Part shown: in pieces, positions 24,547 through 37,556 of the stretch
Layout of the letters: every line of letters begins with the position of its first letter
Numbering within the stretch: position 1 is the stretch's first letter
Source: Siphonodentalium dalli
Taxonomy: Eukaryota; Mollusca; Scaphopoda; Gadilida; Siphonodentaliidae
Assembly: GCA_032622095.1 (NCBI GenBank)
Contig: CP136067.1
Coordinates: 41,957,549 to 42,021,548, forward strand
Direction: 5' to 3'
Length of the DNA stretch: 64,000 nt
Program-made: the position numbers and the translations under genes
The notes under the pieces: model-generated
What the model was told of the DNA's origin: nothing
Database searches by the model: none
Seen by the model: the letters and a program-made list of their open reading frames with translations, nothing else

Positions 24547-26862
24547 TGTGGTGTTTAGTTATTATGCATACCTCACTATGATCCATTAGGAACAATTACA
24601 ATGGAAATGAGCACCCACATTGTTTCTATTGTAACTATTAGGAAATGCTGCAGTACAGTCGGAAATTGACTAAACTCGCATAGTGCTGTATAGTTCCCAT
24701 GATGCTGCCATACACTAACATAATTTAAAAAACCCCAGATATTTAGTAACAAATTTCGCCAAAGTGGAAACATGTTATATACATATAGAACCATTATAAC
24801 GGTGGGGAAATGCTGCCCGGACAAAACGTACATAAATCTCAGTTATTATCTGGTAAAATACACGTTGAAGTGGAATATGGCATTACTGATATGTGGGCTC
24901 TTTTACTATCGCTTTACTTTTCTCGATAACAGCACATGAGTCGGCGAAACTCGTGTGCTGTATGTAATTAGACATGACTTGTAGGGGAACATTATGTTTT
25001 TGTTATGAATAATGTGTTTTAGGGGTGGGGTTAAATTGTGTGTAATAAATAAAGAACCACAGAAGTGGTTTAGTTTTTTAACACATTTTTCCATTGAGGC
25101 GTAATTGTGAAGAAATGTAGGGAGTTAGAATTATTCAACGAAAAAGCACGCTATCGCTTTAGGTTACACTTGTGTAAATACGGTTCGGAGTGACATCTAG
25201 CGGATGCGGGAGGAATATATAGGAGATAATAAAATAGACACTGGGCCCAGATTGGTCAAAAGCCTTGTGTGCTCTTTTGCATAACAATATCATCACACCT
25301 CTTCACTGTGATTTCCCATAGGTAAAATAGCCATTGGCACATGTCTTAACCCTTTGTAGTAAAGTTTGAATTTTGTGGTGTGGTCTATAATATGACATTA
25401 ACAGTATACATGCAGTATACGCTAAAACGTTTGCAATGAGGCCTATGGACAACATTTACACAAGTGTAACCTATACAACGAGAGAGGCCATGGATGGGCG
25501 CGCAATGCCCAATACACACACAGTAATTGTGCACTGATTAAGTTTAACCGCGGATACAATGTGAATATAAAACACAGGCTGTGTACTGACCACTAAAAGA
25601 TTGCACCAAAGTTCACTCACATGGTTGGAGACCAAGCGTGTACAGGTCTGGTGTTGTTGGTATATACATAATATGATTTGTGGGGACCTCTTTTTAGTAA
25701 TAATACCTAAACTCTCAATAAAATTTGAAACATGATGACAGTGGATTTTTTTATAGGATTTTCGAAATTCTAAAATGTATAGAAATCTAAATTATTGAAG
25801 TGAAGTAAACTAAAGTATTTGAATATGTTAATTATTTACTCACACCATGTCCATCCGGTGGTCGGTGTTTGTGATGTTGATCTAGCTGTAACCAAAAAGA
25901 GAGATATATGTAGTATTGTTTGTTAAAAGTTTCTGTTTATTCAAACCGAAATACTTCAATTAATTAACGTGTTTGACACCTTAGTTCAGCATGTAGGATG
26001 TGCCATTATTCCAGTAACTGGGACGATAAGGAATGAGGAATGTTTAAATAATTAAGTAGATGCAGTTCAACCCGGAGAGCCATAAGAAGTTTCTGATCAA
26101 TATGATGAAACAGTTTGGCTCTAAGCCATGCAAAGAGAACAAAATTCAAGATGACACCAAGTACAACGAATAATATCCATATGCTGAATGACCACATAGC
26201 TAGGTACCAACTGACCAAAATGTGATATGCCTCATATCGCAGTGATAACACTGCAATATCATTATTGGATATCTCTCGGGTTGAAATGAGGAACCATGAT
26301 AACAGTGGATTTGTTTACAGGATTTTCGAAATTCTAAAAAGTATAGAAACTAATTATTGAAGTGAAGTAAAATAAAGTATTTGAATATGTTAATTATTTA
26401 CTCACACCATGTCCATCCGGTGGTCGGTGTTTGTGATGTTGAGCTAGCTGTAAACAAAAAGAGAGATACATGTGTAGTGTATTATTGTTTGTAAAACGTT
26501 TCTGGTTATTCAAACCGAAATACTTCAATTAATTAACATGTTTGACACCTTAGTTCAGCATGTGGGGGTGCCAATTATTCCAGTAACTGGGACGATAAGG
26601 AATTCGGAATATTGAAATACTTAAGTACATGCAGTTCAACCCGGAGAGCCATAATAAGTTTGGGTTCATTATGATGAAACAGTTTGGCTGTATGCCATGC
26701 TAAGAGACCAATATCAAGATGACACCAAATACAATGAATAATTTCCATATACTAAATGACCACATAGCTAGGTACCAACTGACCAAAATGTGATCTGCTT
26801 CATATCGCAGTGATAATACTGGAACATCATTATTGGATATCTCTCGGGCTGAAATGAGGAAC
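24547..26862. repeat. Macrosatellite unit 8 (2,316 bp)
   Basis: A standard unit: one B and two A monomers, with blocks at 25844 and 26406. The membrane-segment frame (26006-26251) is open back through LSLRYEAYHILVSW. AATAAA on the minus strand follows its stop (TTTATT near 25936 on the plus strand). Confidence 0.96.
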
Positions 26863-29182
26863 CATGTGGTGTTTAGTTATTATGCATTCCTCACTATGAT
26901 CCATTAGGAACAATTACAATGGAAATGAGCACCCACATTGTTTCTATTGTAACTATTAGGAAATGCTGCAGTGCAGTCGGAAATTGACTAAACTCGCATA
27001 GTGCTGTATAGTTCCCATGATGCTGCCATACACTAACATAATTTTTAAAAACCCAGATATTTAGTAACAAATTTCGCCAAAGTGGAAACATGTTATATAC
27101 ATATAGAACCATTGGAACGGTGGGGAAATGCTGACCGGACAAAACGTACATAAATCTCAGTTATTATCTGGTAAAATACACGTTGAAGTGGAATATGGCA
27201 TTACTGATATGTGGGCTCTTTTACTATCGCTTTAATTTTCTCGATAACAGCACATGAGTCGGCGAAACTCGTCTGCTGTATGTAATTAGACATGACTTGT
27301 AGGGGAAAATTATGTTTTTGTTATGAATAATGTGTTTAAGGGGTGGGGTTAAATTGTGTGTAATAAATAAAGAACCACAGAAGTGGTTTAGTTTTTTAAC
27401 ACATTTTTCCATTGAGGCGTAATTGTGAAGAAATGTATGGAGTTAGAATTATTCAACGAAAAAGCACGCTATCGCTTTAGGTTACACTTGTGTAAATACT
27501 GTTCGGAGTGACATCTAGCGGATGCGGGAGGAATATATAGGAGATAATAAAATAGACACTGGGCCCAGATTGGTCAAAAGCCTTGTGTGCCATTTTGCAT
27601 AACAATATCATCACACCTCTTCACTATGATTTCCCATAGGTAAAATAGCCATTGGCACATGTCTTAACCCTTTGTAGTAAAGTTTGAATTTTGTGGTGTG
27701 GTCTATAATATGACATTAACAGTATACATGCAGTATACGCTAAAACGTTTGCAATGAGGCCTATGGACAACATTTACACAAGTGTAACATATACAACGAG
27801 AGAGGCCATGGATGGGCGCGCAATGCCCAATACACACACAGTAATTGTGCACTGATTGAGTTTAACCGCGGATACAATGTGAATATAAAACACAGGCTGT
27901 GTACTGACCACTAAAATATTGCACCAAAGTTCACTCACATGGTTGGAGGCTAAGCGTGTACAGGTCTGGTGTTGTTGGTATATACATAATATGATTTGTG
28001 GTGACCTCTTTTCAGTAATAATACCTAAACTCTCAATAAAATTTGAAACATGATGACAGTGGAATTTTTTATAGGATTGTCGAAATCCTAAAATGTATAG
28101 AAATCTAAATTATTGAAGTGAAGTAAACTAAAGTATTTGAATATGTTAATTATTTACTCACACCATGTCCATCCGGTGGTCGGTGTTTGTGATGTTGATC
28201 TAGCTGTAACCAAAAAGAGAGATATATGTAGTATTGTTTGTTAAAAGTTTCTGTTTATTCAAACCGAAATACTTCAATTAATTAACGTGTTTGACACCTT
28301 AGTTCAGCATGTAGGATGTGCCAATTATTCCAGTAACTGGGACGATAAGGAATGAGGAATGTTTAAATAATTAAGTAGATGCAGTTCAACCCGGAGAGCC
28401 ATAAGAAGTTTCGGATCAATATGATGAAACAGTTTGGCTCTAAGCCATGCAAAGAGAACAAAATTCAAGATGACACCAAGTACAATGAATAATATCCATA
28501 TGCTGAATGACCACATAGCTTGGTACCAACTGACCAAAATGTGATCTGCCTCATATCGCAGTGATAACGCTGGAAGATCATTATTGGATATCTCTCGGGT
28601 TGAAATGAGGAACCATGATAACAGTGGATTTGTTTACAGGATTTTCGAAATTCTAAAAAGTATAGAAACTAATTATTGAAGTGAAGTAAAATAAAGTATT
28701 TGAATATGTTAATTATTTACTCACACCATGTCCATCCGGTGGTCGGTGTTTGTGATGTTGGGCTAGCTGTACACAAAAAGAGAGATACATGTGTAGTGTA
28801 TTATTGTTTGTAAAACGTTTCTGGTTATTCAAACCGAAATACTTCAATTAATTAACATGTTTGACACATTAGTTCAGCATGTGGGGGGTACCAATTATTC
28901 CAGTAACTGGGACGATAAGGAATTCGGAATATTGAAATACTTAAGTACATGCAGTTCAACCCGGAGAGCCATAATAAGTTTGGGTTCAATATGATGAAAC
29001 AGTTTGGCTGTATGCCATGCTAAGAGACCAAAATCAAGATGACACCAATTACAATGAATAATTTCCATATACTAAATGACCACATAGCTAGGTACCAACT
29101 GACCAAAATGTGATCTGCTTCATATCGCAGTGATAATACTGGAACATCATTATTGGATATCTCTCGGGCTGAAATGAGGAAC
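26863..29182. repeat. Macrosatellite unit 9 (2,320 bp)
   Basis: A standard unit: one B and two A monomers, with blocks at 28162 and 28725 and a membrane-segment frame at 28325-28537. The B stem-loop carries a substitution (CTCGTCTGCTG near 27266) that breaks one pair. Confidence 0.96.
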
Positions 29183-31502
29183 CATGTGGTGTTTAGTTAT
29201 TATGCATACCTCACTATGATCCATTAGGAACAATTACAATGGAAATGAGCACCCACATTGTTTCTATTGTAACTATTAGGAAATGCTGCAGTACAATCGG
29301 AAATTGACTAAACTCGCATAGTGCTGTATAGTTCCCATGATGCTGCCATACACTAACATAATTTTAAAAAACCCAGATATTTAGTAACAAATTTCGCCAA
29401 AGTGGAAACATGTTATATACATATAGAACCATTAGAACGGTGGGGAAATGCTGACCGGACAAAACGTACATAAATCTCAGTTATTATCTGGTAAAATACA
29501 CGTTGAAGTGGAATATGGCATTACTGATATGTGGGCTCTTTTACTATCGCTTTACTTTTCTCGATAACAGCACATGAGTCGGCGAAACTCGTGTGCTGTA
29601 TGTAATTAGACATGACTTGTAGGGGAACATTATGTTTTTGTTATGAATAATGTGTTTAAGGGGTGGGGTTAAATTGTGTGTAATAAATAAAGAACCACAG
29701 AAGTGGTTTAGTTTTTTAACACATTTTTCCATTGAGGCGTAATTGTGAAGAAATGTAGGGAGTTAGAATTATTCAACGAAAAAGCACGCTATCGCTTTAG
29801 GTTACACTTGTGTAAATACGGTTCGGAGTGACATCTAGCGGATGCGGGAGGAATATATAGGAGATAATAAAATAGACACTGGGCCCAGATTGGTCAAAAG
29901 CCTTGTGTGCTCTTTTGCATAACAATATCATCACACCTCTTCACTATGATTTCCCATAGGTAAAATAGCCATTGGCACATGTCTTAACCCTTTGTAGTAA
30001 AGTTTGAATTTTGTGGTGTGGTCTATAATATGACATTAACAGTATACATGCAGTATACGCTAAAACGTTTGCAATGAGGCCTATCGAAAAGATTTACACA
30101 AGTTTAACCTATACAACGAGAGAGTCCATGGATGGGCGCGCAATGCCCAATACACACACAGTAAGTGTGCACTGATTGAGTTTAACCGCGGATACAATGT
30201 GAATATAAAACACAGGCTGTGTACTGACCACTAAAAGATTGCACCAAAGTTCACTCACATGGTTGGAGGCTAAGCGTGTACAGGTCTGGTGTTGTTGGTA
30301 TATACATAATATGATTTGTGGGGACCTCTTTTTAGTAATAATACCTAAACTCTCAATAAAATTTGAAACATGATGACAGTGGAATTTTTTATAGGATTTT
30401 CGAAATCCTAAAATGTATAGAAATCTAAATTATTGAAGTGAAGTAAACTAAAGTATTTGAATATGTTAATTATTTACTCACACCATGTCCATCCGGTGGT
30501 CGGTGTTTGTGATGTTGATCTAGCTGTAACCAAAAAGAGAGATATATGTAGTATTGTTTGTTAAAAGTTTCTGTTTATTCAAACCGAAATACTTCAATTA
30601 ATTAATGTGTTTGACACCTTAGTTCAGCATGTAGGATGTGCCAATTATTCCAGTAACTGGGACGATAAGGAATGAGGAATGTTTAAATAATTAAGTAGAT
30701 GCAGTTCAACCCGGAGAGCCATAAGAAGTTTCGGATCAATATGATGAAACAGTTTGGCTCTAAGCCATGCAAAGAGAACAAAATTCAAGATGACACCAAG
30801 TACAATGAATAATATCCATATGCTGAATGACCACATAGCTAGGTACCATATGACCAAAATGTGATCTGCCTCATATCGCAGTGATAACGCTGGAACATCA
30901 TTATTGGATATATCTCGGGCTGAAATGAGGAACCATGATAACAGTGGATTTGTTTACAGGATTTTCGAAATTCTATAAAGTATAGAAACTAATTATTGAA
31001 GTGAAGTAAAATAAAGTATTTGAATATGTTAATTATTTACTCACACCATGTCCATCCGGTGGTCGGTGTTTGTGATGTTGGGCTAGCTGTACACAAAAAG
31101 AGAGATACATGTGTAGTGTATTATTGTTTGTAAAACGTTTCTGGTTATTCAAACCGAAATACTTCAATTAATTAACATGTTTGACACCTTAGTTCAGCAT
31201 GTGGGGGGTACCAATTATTCCAGTAACTGGGACGATAAGGAATTCGGAATATTGAAATACTTAAGTACATGCAGTTCAACCCGGAGAGCCATAATAAGTT
31301 TGGGTTCAATATGATGAAACAGTTTGGCTGTATGCCATGCTAAGAGACCAAAATCAAGATGACACCAAATACAATGAATAATTTCCATATACTAAATGAC
31401 CACATAGCTAGGTACCAACTGACCAAAATGTGATCTGCTTCATATCGCAGTGATAATACTGGAACATCATTATTGGATATCTCTCGGGCTGAAATGAGGA
31501 AC
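29183..31502. repeat. Macrosatellite unit 10 (2,320 bp)
   Basis: A standard unit: one B and two A monomers, with blocks at 30482 and 31045. Its first A monomer keeps the splice-like TTCAG before the membrane-segment frame and AATAAA after it, so it is the most complete candidate terminal exon and is listed separately. Confidence 0.96.
30645..30919 (-). other. Candidate membrane-anchor terminal exon (representative copy)
   Basis: On the minus strand CTCATTTCAG is followed by an open frame that starts with two nucleotides completing a codon, the phase left by the mini-exons. It reads RDISNNDVPALSLRYEADH, continues into a hydrophobic stretch (WILFIVLGVILNFVLFAWL), then a basic and polar tail ending SSQLLE and stop. 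AATAAA follows at 30574-30579, about 65 nt after the stop. The frame is uninterrupted from the splice-like AG rather than from an ATG; the open frame called at the hydrophobic core begins at a TTG. Related copies lie at 11092-11304, 11663-11875, 16697-16936, 19045-19257, 21365-21577, 23687-23902, 26006-26251, 28325-28537, 32966-33211 and 35865-36077. Third-position monomers have a 1-bp deletion and a different tail. In many copies the acceptor AG is changed (TTCAACCC). No family is recognised. Confidence 0.35.
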
Positions 31503-34401
31503 CATGTGGTGTTTAGTTATTATGCATACCTCACTATGATCCATTAGGAACAATTACAATGGAAATGAGCACCCACATTGTTTCTATTGTAACTATTAGG
31601 AAATGCTGCAGTACAGTCGGAAATTGACTAAACTCGCATAGTGCTGTATAGTTCCCATGATGCTGCCATACACTAACATAAGTTAAAAAAACCCAGATAT
31701 TTAGTAACAAATTTCGCCAAAGTGGAAACATGTTATATACATATAGAACCATTAGAACGGTGGGGAAATGCTGACCCGACAAAACGTATATAAATCTCAG
31801 TTATTATCTGGTAAAATACACGTTGAAGTGGAACATGGCATTACTGATATGTGGGCTCTTTTACTATCGCTTTACTTTTCTCGATAACAGCACATGAGTC
31901 AGCGAAACTCGTGTGCTGTATGTAATTAGACATGACTTGTAGGGGAACATTATGTTTTTGTTATGAATAATGTGTTTAAGGGGTGGGGTTAAATTGTGTG
32001 TAATAAATAAAAGAACCACAGAAGTGGTTTAGTTTTTTAACACATTTTTCCATTGAGGCGTAATTGTGAAGAAATGTAGGGAGTTAGAATTATTCAACGA
32101 AAAAGCACGCTATCGCTTTAGGTTACACTTGTGTAAATACGGTTCGGAGTGACATCTAGCGGATGCGGGAGGAATATATAGGAGATAATAAAATAGACAC
32201 TGGGCCCAGATTGGTCAAAAGCCTTGTGTGCTCTTTTGCATAACAATATCATCACACCTCTTCACTATGATTTCCCATAGGTAAAATAGCCATTGGCACA
32301 TGTCTTAACCCTTTGTAGTAAAGTTTGAATTTTGTGGTGTGGTCTATAATATGACATTAACAGTATACATGCAGTATACGCTAAAACGTTTGCAATGAGG
32401 CCTATGGACAACATTTACACAAGTGTAACCTATACAACGAGAGAGGCCATGGATGGGCGCGCAATGCCCAATACACACACAGTAATTGTGCACTGATTGA
32501 GTTTAACCGCGGATACAATGTGAATATAAAACACAGGCTGTGTACTGACCACTAAAAGATTGCACCAAAGTTCACTCACATGGTTGGAGGCTAAGCGTGT
32601 ACAGGTCTGGTGTTGTTGGTATATACATAATATGATTTGTGGGGACCTCTTTTTAGTAATAATACCTAAACTCTCAATAAAATTTGAAACATGATGACAG
32701 TGGTATTTTTTATAGGATTTTCGAAATCCTAAAATGTATAGAAATCTAAATTATTGAAGTGAAGTAAACTAAAGTATTTGAATATGTTAATTATTTACTC
32801 ACACCATGTCCATCCGGTGGTCGGTGTTTGTGATGTTGATCTAGCTGTAACCAAAAAGAGAGATACATGTAGTATTGTTTGTTAAACGTTTCTGGTTATT
32901 CAAACCGAAATACTTCAATTAATTAACGTGTTTGACACCTTAGTTCAGCGTGTAGGGTGTGTCAATTATTCCAGTAACTGGGACGATAAGGAATGAGGAA
33001 TGTTTAAATAATTAAGTAGATGCAGTTCAACCCGGAGACCCATAAGAAGTTTCGGATCAATATGATGAAACAGTTTGGCTCTAAGCCATGCAAAGAGAAC
33101 AAAATTCAAGATGACACCAAGTACAATGAATAATATCCATATGCTGAATGACCACATAGCTAGGTACCAACTGACCAAAATGTGATCTGCCTCATATCGC
33201 TGTGATAACACTGGAACATCATTATTGGATATCTCTCGGGTTGAAATGAGGAACCATGATAACAGTGGATTTGTTTACAGGATTTTCGAAATTCTAAAAA
33301 GTATAGAAACTAATTATTGAAGTGAAGTAAAATAAAGTATTTGAATATGTTAATTATTTACTCACACCATGTCCATCCGGTGGTCGGTGTTTGTGATGTT
33401 GGGCTAGCTGTACACAAAAAGAGAGATACATGTGTAGTGTATTATTGTTTGTAAAAGGTTTCTGGTTATTCAAACCGAAATACTTCAATTAATTAACATG
33501 TTTGACACCTTAGTTCAGCATGTGGGGGGTACCAATTATTCCAGTAACTGGGACGATAAGGAATTCGGAATATTGAAATACTTAAGTACATGCAGTTCAA
33601 CCCGGAGAGCCATAATAAGTTTGGGTTCAATATGATGAAACAGTTTGGCTGTATGCCATGCTAAGAGACCAAAATCAAGATGACACCAAATACAATGAAT
33701 AATTTCCATATACTAAATGACCACATAGCTAGGTACCAACTGACCATAATGTGATCTGCCTCATATCGCAGTGATAACGCTGGAAGATCATTATTGGATA
33801 TCTCTCGGGCTGAAATGAGGAACCATGATAACAGTGGATTTGTTTACAGGATTTTCGAAATTCTAAAAAGTATAGAAACTAATTATTGAAGTGAAGTAAA
33901 ATAAAGTATTTGAATATGTTAAGTATTTACTCACACCATGTCCAGCCGGTGGTCGGTGTTTGTGATGTTGAGCTAGCTGTAAACAAAAAGAGAGATACAT
34001 GACCAATATTGTGTAGTGTAGTATTGTTTGTAAAACGTTTCTGGTTATTCAAACCGAAATACTTCAATTAATTAACGTTTTTCACACCTTAGTTCAGCAT
34101 GTGGGGGTGCCAATTATTCCAGTAACTGGGACGATAAGGAATTCGGAATATTGAAATATTTAAGTACATGCAGTTCAACCCGGAGAGCCGTAATAAGTTT
34201 GGGTTCAATAGGATGAAACAGTTTGGCTGTATGCCATGCAAAGAGACCAAAATCAAGATGACACCAAATACAATGAATAATTTCCATATACTAAATGACC
34301 ACATAGCTAGGTACCAACTGACCAAAATGTGATCTGCTTCATATCGCAGTGATAATACTGGAACATCATTATTGGATATCTCTCGGGCTGAAATGAGGAA
34401 C
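31503..34401. repeat. Macrosatellite unit 11 (2,899 bp, three A monomers)
   Basis: One B segment is followed by three A monomers with blocks at 32803, 33366 and 33935. The third monomer has a small insertion (GACCAATATT near 34000) inside the intron-like part, leaving the mini-exon-like block intact. Frames: 32966-33211 (81 residues) and 34089-34325 (shifted form). Confidence 0.95.
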
Positions 34402-37292
34402 CATGTGGTGTTTAGTTATTATGCATACCTCACTATGATCCATTATGAACAATTACAATGGAAATGAGCACCCACATTGTTTCTATTGTAACTATTAGGA
34501 AATGCTGCAGTACAGTCGGAAATTGACTAAACTCACATAGTGCTGTATAGTTCCCATGATGCTGCCATACACTAACATAATTAAAAAAAACCCAGATATT
34601 TAGTAACAAATTTCGCCAAAGTGGAAACATGTTATATACATATAGAACCATTAGAACGGTGGGGAAATGCTGCCCAGACAAAACGTACATAAATCTCAGT
34701 TATTATCTGATAAAATACACGTTAGATTGGAATATGGCATTACTGATATGTGGGCTCTTTTACTATCGCTTTACCTTTCTCGATAACAGCACATGAGTCG
34801 GCGAAACTCGTGTGCTGTATGTAATTAGACATGACTTGTAGGGGAACATTATGTTTTTGTTATGAATAATGTGTTTAAGGGGTGGGGTTAAATTGTGTGT
34901 AATAAATAAAAGAACCACAGAAGTGGTTTAGTTTTTTAACACATTTTTCCATTGAGGCGTAATTGTGAAGAAATGTAGGGAGTTAGAATTATTCAACGAA
35001 AAAGCACGCTATCGCTTTATGTTACACTTGTGTAAATACGGTTCGGAGTGACATCTAGCAGATGCGGGAGGAATATATAGGAGATAATAAAATAGACACT
35101 GGGCCCAGATTGGTCAAAAGCCTTGTGTGCTCTTTTGCATAACAATATCATCACACCTCTTCACTATGATTTCCCATAGGTAAAATAGCCATTGCCACAT
35201 GTCTTAACCCTTTGTAGTAAAGTTTGAATTTTGTGGTGTGGTCTATAATATGACATTAACAGTATACATGCAGTATACGCTAAAACGTTTGCAATGAGGC
35301 CTATGGACAACATTTACACAAGTGTAACCTATACAACGAGAGAGGCCATGGATGGGCGCGCAATGCCCAATACACACACAGTAATTGTGCACTGATTGAG
35401 TTTAACCGCGGATACAATGTGAATATAAAACACAGGCTGTGTACTGACCACTAAAAGATTGCACCAAAGTTCACTCACATGGTTGGAGGCTAAGCGTGTA
35501 CAGGTCTGGTGTTGTTGGTATATACATAATATGATTTGTGGGGACCTCTTTTTAGTAATAATACCTAAACTCTCAATAAAATTTGAAACATGATGACAGT
35601 GGAATTTTTTATAGGATTTTCGAAATCCTAAAATGTATAGAAATCTAAATTATTGAAGTGAAGTAAACTAAAGTATTTGAATATGTTAATTATTTACTCA
35701 CACCATGTCCATCCGGTGGTCGGTGTTTGTGATGTTGATCTAGCTGTAACCAAAAAGAGAGATATATGTAGTATTGTTTGTTAAAAGTTTCTGTTTATTC
35801 AAACCGAAATACTTCAATTAATTAATGTGTTTGACACCTTAGTTCAGCATGTAGGATGTGCCAATTATTCCAGTAACTGGGACGATAAGGAATGAGGAAT
35901 GTTTAAATAATTAAGTAGATGCAGTTCAACCCGGAGAGCCATAAGAAGTTTCGGATCAATATGATGAAACAGTTTGGCTCTAAGCCATGCAAAGAGAACA
36001 AAATTCAAGATGACACCAAGTACAATGAATAATATCCATATGCTGAATGACCACATAGCTAGGTACCATATGACCAAAATGTGATCTGCCTCATATCGCA
36101 GTGATAACGCTGGAAGATCATTATTGGATATCTCTCGGGTTGAAATGAGGAACCATGATAACAGTGGATTTGTTTACAGGATTTTCGAAATTCTATAAAG
36201 TATAGAAACTAATTATTGAAGTGAAGTAAAATAAAGTATTTGAATATGTTAATTATTTACTCACACCATGTCCATCCGGTGGTCGGTGTTTGTGATGTTG
36301 AGCTAGCTGTAAACAAAAAGAGAGATACATGTGTAGTGTATTATTGTTTGTAAAACGTTTCTGGTTATTCAAACCGAAATACTTCAATTAATTAACATGT
36401 TTGACACCTTAGTTCAGCATGTGGGGGGTGCCAATTATTCCAGTAACTGGGACGATAAGGAATTCGGAATATTGAAATACTTAAGTACATGCAGTTCAAC
36501 CCGGAGAGCCATAATAAGTTTGGGTTCAATAGGATGAAACAGTTTGGCTGTATGCCGTGCAAAGAGAACAAAATCAAGATGACACAAAATACAATGAATA
36601 ATATCCATATGCTGAATGACTACATAGCTAGGTACCAACTGACCAAAATGTGATCTGCCTCATATCGCAGTGATAACGCTGGAAGATCATTATTGGATAT
36701 CTCTCGGGTTGAAATGAGGAACCATGATAACAGTGGATTTGTTTATAGGATTTTCGAAATTCTAAAAAGTATAGAAACTAATTATTGAAGTGAAGTAAAA
36801 TAAAGTATTTGAATATGTTAATTATTTACTCACACCATGTCCAGTCGGTGGTCGGTGTTTCTGGTGTTGAGCTAGCTGTAAACAAAACGAGAGATACATG
36901 TGTAGTGTATTATTGTTTGTAAAACGTTTCTGGTTATTCAAACCGAAATACTTCAATTAATTAACGTTTTTGACACCTTAGTTCAGCATATGGGGGTGCC
37001 AATTATTCCAGTAACTGGGACGATAAGGAATTCGGAATATTGAAATATTTAAGTACATGCAGTTCAACCCGGAGAGCCGTAATAAGTTTAGGTTCAATAT
37101 GATGAAACAGTTTGGCTGTATGCCATGCAAAGAAAACAACATCAAGATGACACCAAATACAATGAATAATTTCCTTATACTAAATGACCACATAGCTAGG
37201 TACCAACTGACCAAAATGTTATCTGCCTCATATCGCAGTGATAATACTGGAACATCATTATTGGATATCTCTCGGGCTGAAATGAGGAACCA
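34402..37292. repeat. Macrosatellite unit 12 (2,891 bp, three A monomers)
   Basis: One B segment is followed by three A monomers with blocks at 35702, 36265 and 36834; the last is the most diverged (CCAGTCGG, TTCTGGTG). Units 10 and 12 share private variants (TACCATATGACC, TTCTATAAAGT), so one probably derives from the other by recent exchange. Confidence 0.95.
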
Positions 37293-37470
37293 TGTGGTGT
37301 TTACTTATTATGCATACCTCACTATGATCCATTAGGAACAATTACAATGGAAATGAGCACCCACATTGTTTCTATTGTAACTATTAGGAAATGCTGCAGT
37401 ACAGTCGGAAATTGACTAAACTCGCATAGTGCTGTATAGTTCCCATGATGCTGCCATACACTAACATAAT
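37293..37470. repeat. Truncated B segment, right edge of macrosatellite
   Basis: The first ~178 bp of a thirteenth B segment end at about 37470, just after CTAACATAATT. The next 20 bases (AAACTCGCATATTGCTATAC) repeat an earlier part of the B segment (AAACTCGCATATTGCTGTAT in unit 1). The break may therefore have involved a short internal duplication or template switch. Confidence 0.9.
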
Positions 37471-37556
37471 TAAACTCGCATATTGCTATACCAGTGTGAA
37501 CGTCAGAATACCAGTGCTCCACAGGAGAATATCAGTGTTTTATGCGATATAATGGT

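Larger units (their letters stand above)
2958..36875 (-). other. 28 copies of a symmetric mini-exon-like block, one per A monomer
   Basis: Each copy on the minus strand has a CTCTCTTTTTG-type tract ending in AG, then 42 or 45 nt, then GTGAGTAA. Copies: 2958-2999, 9461-9505, 10929-10970, 11492-11533, 12063-12104, 13819-13860, 14233-14274, 15989-16033, 16556-16597, 17124-17165, 18882-18923, 19445-19486, 21202-21243, 21765-21806, 23521-23565, 24087-24128, 25844-25885, 26406-26447, 28162-28203, 28725-28766, 30482-30523, 31045-31086, 32803-32844, 33366-33407, 33935-33976, 35702-35743, 36265-36306, 36834-36875. In phase 1 the block reads S(S/R)STSQTPTTGWTW or close variants; the three 45-nt copies gain one Thr codon. 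Phase 0 is also open (LAQHHKHRPPDGHG); the third phase meets TAG. AG and GT are kept in all copies. Part of that uniformity comes from array homogenisation. Confidence 0.5.
8102..37470. repeat. Macrosatellite: higher-order array of A (~570 bp) and B (~1.2 kb) segments
   Basis: Twelve consecutive higher-order units and a truncated thirteenth are visible. Units start where GAAATGAGGAACCATG is followed by TGGTGTTTA instead of ATAACAGTGG. Six central units are 2,316-2,324 bp long (one B plus two A monomers). Four units are about 2,890-2,900 bp (three A monomers). One is 2,172 bp and one 1,397 bp because of internal deletions. Units at 17582-31502 are nearly identical, while edge units show deletions and more substitutions, as expected from unequal exchange. 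A monomers carry mini-exon-like and membrane-segment-like blocks on the minus strand; B segments carry a conserved stem-loop. Confidence 0.97.
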
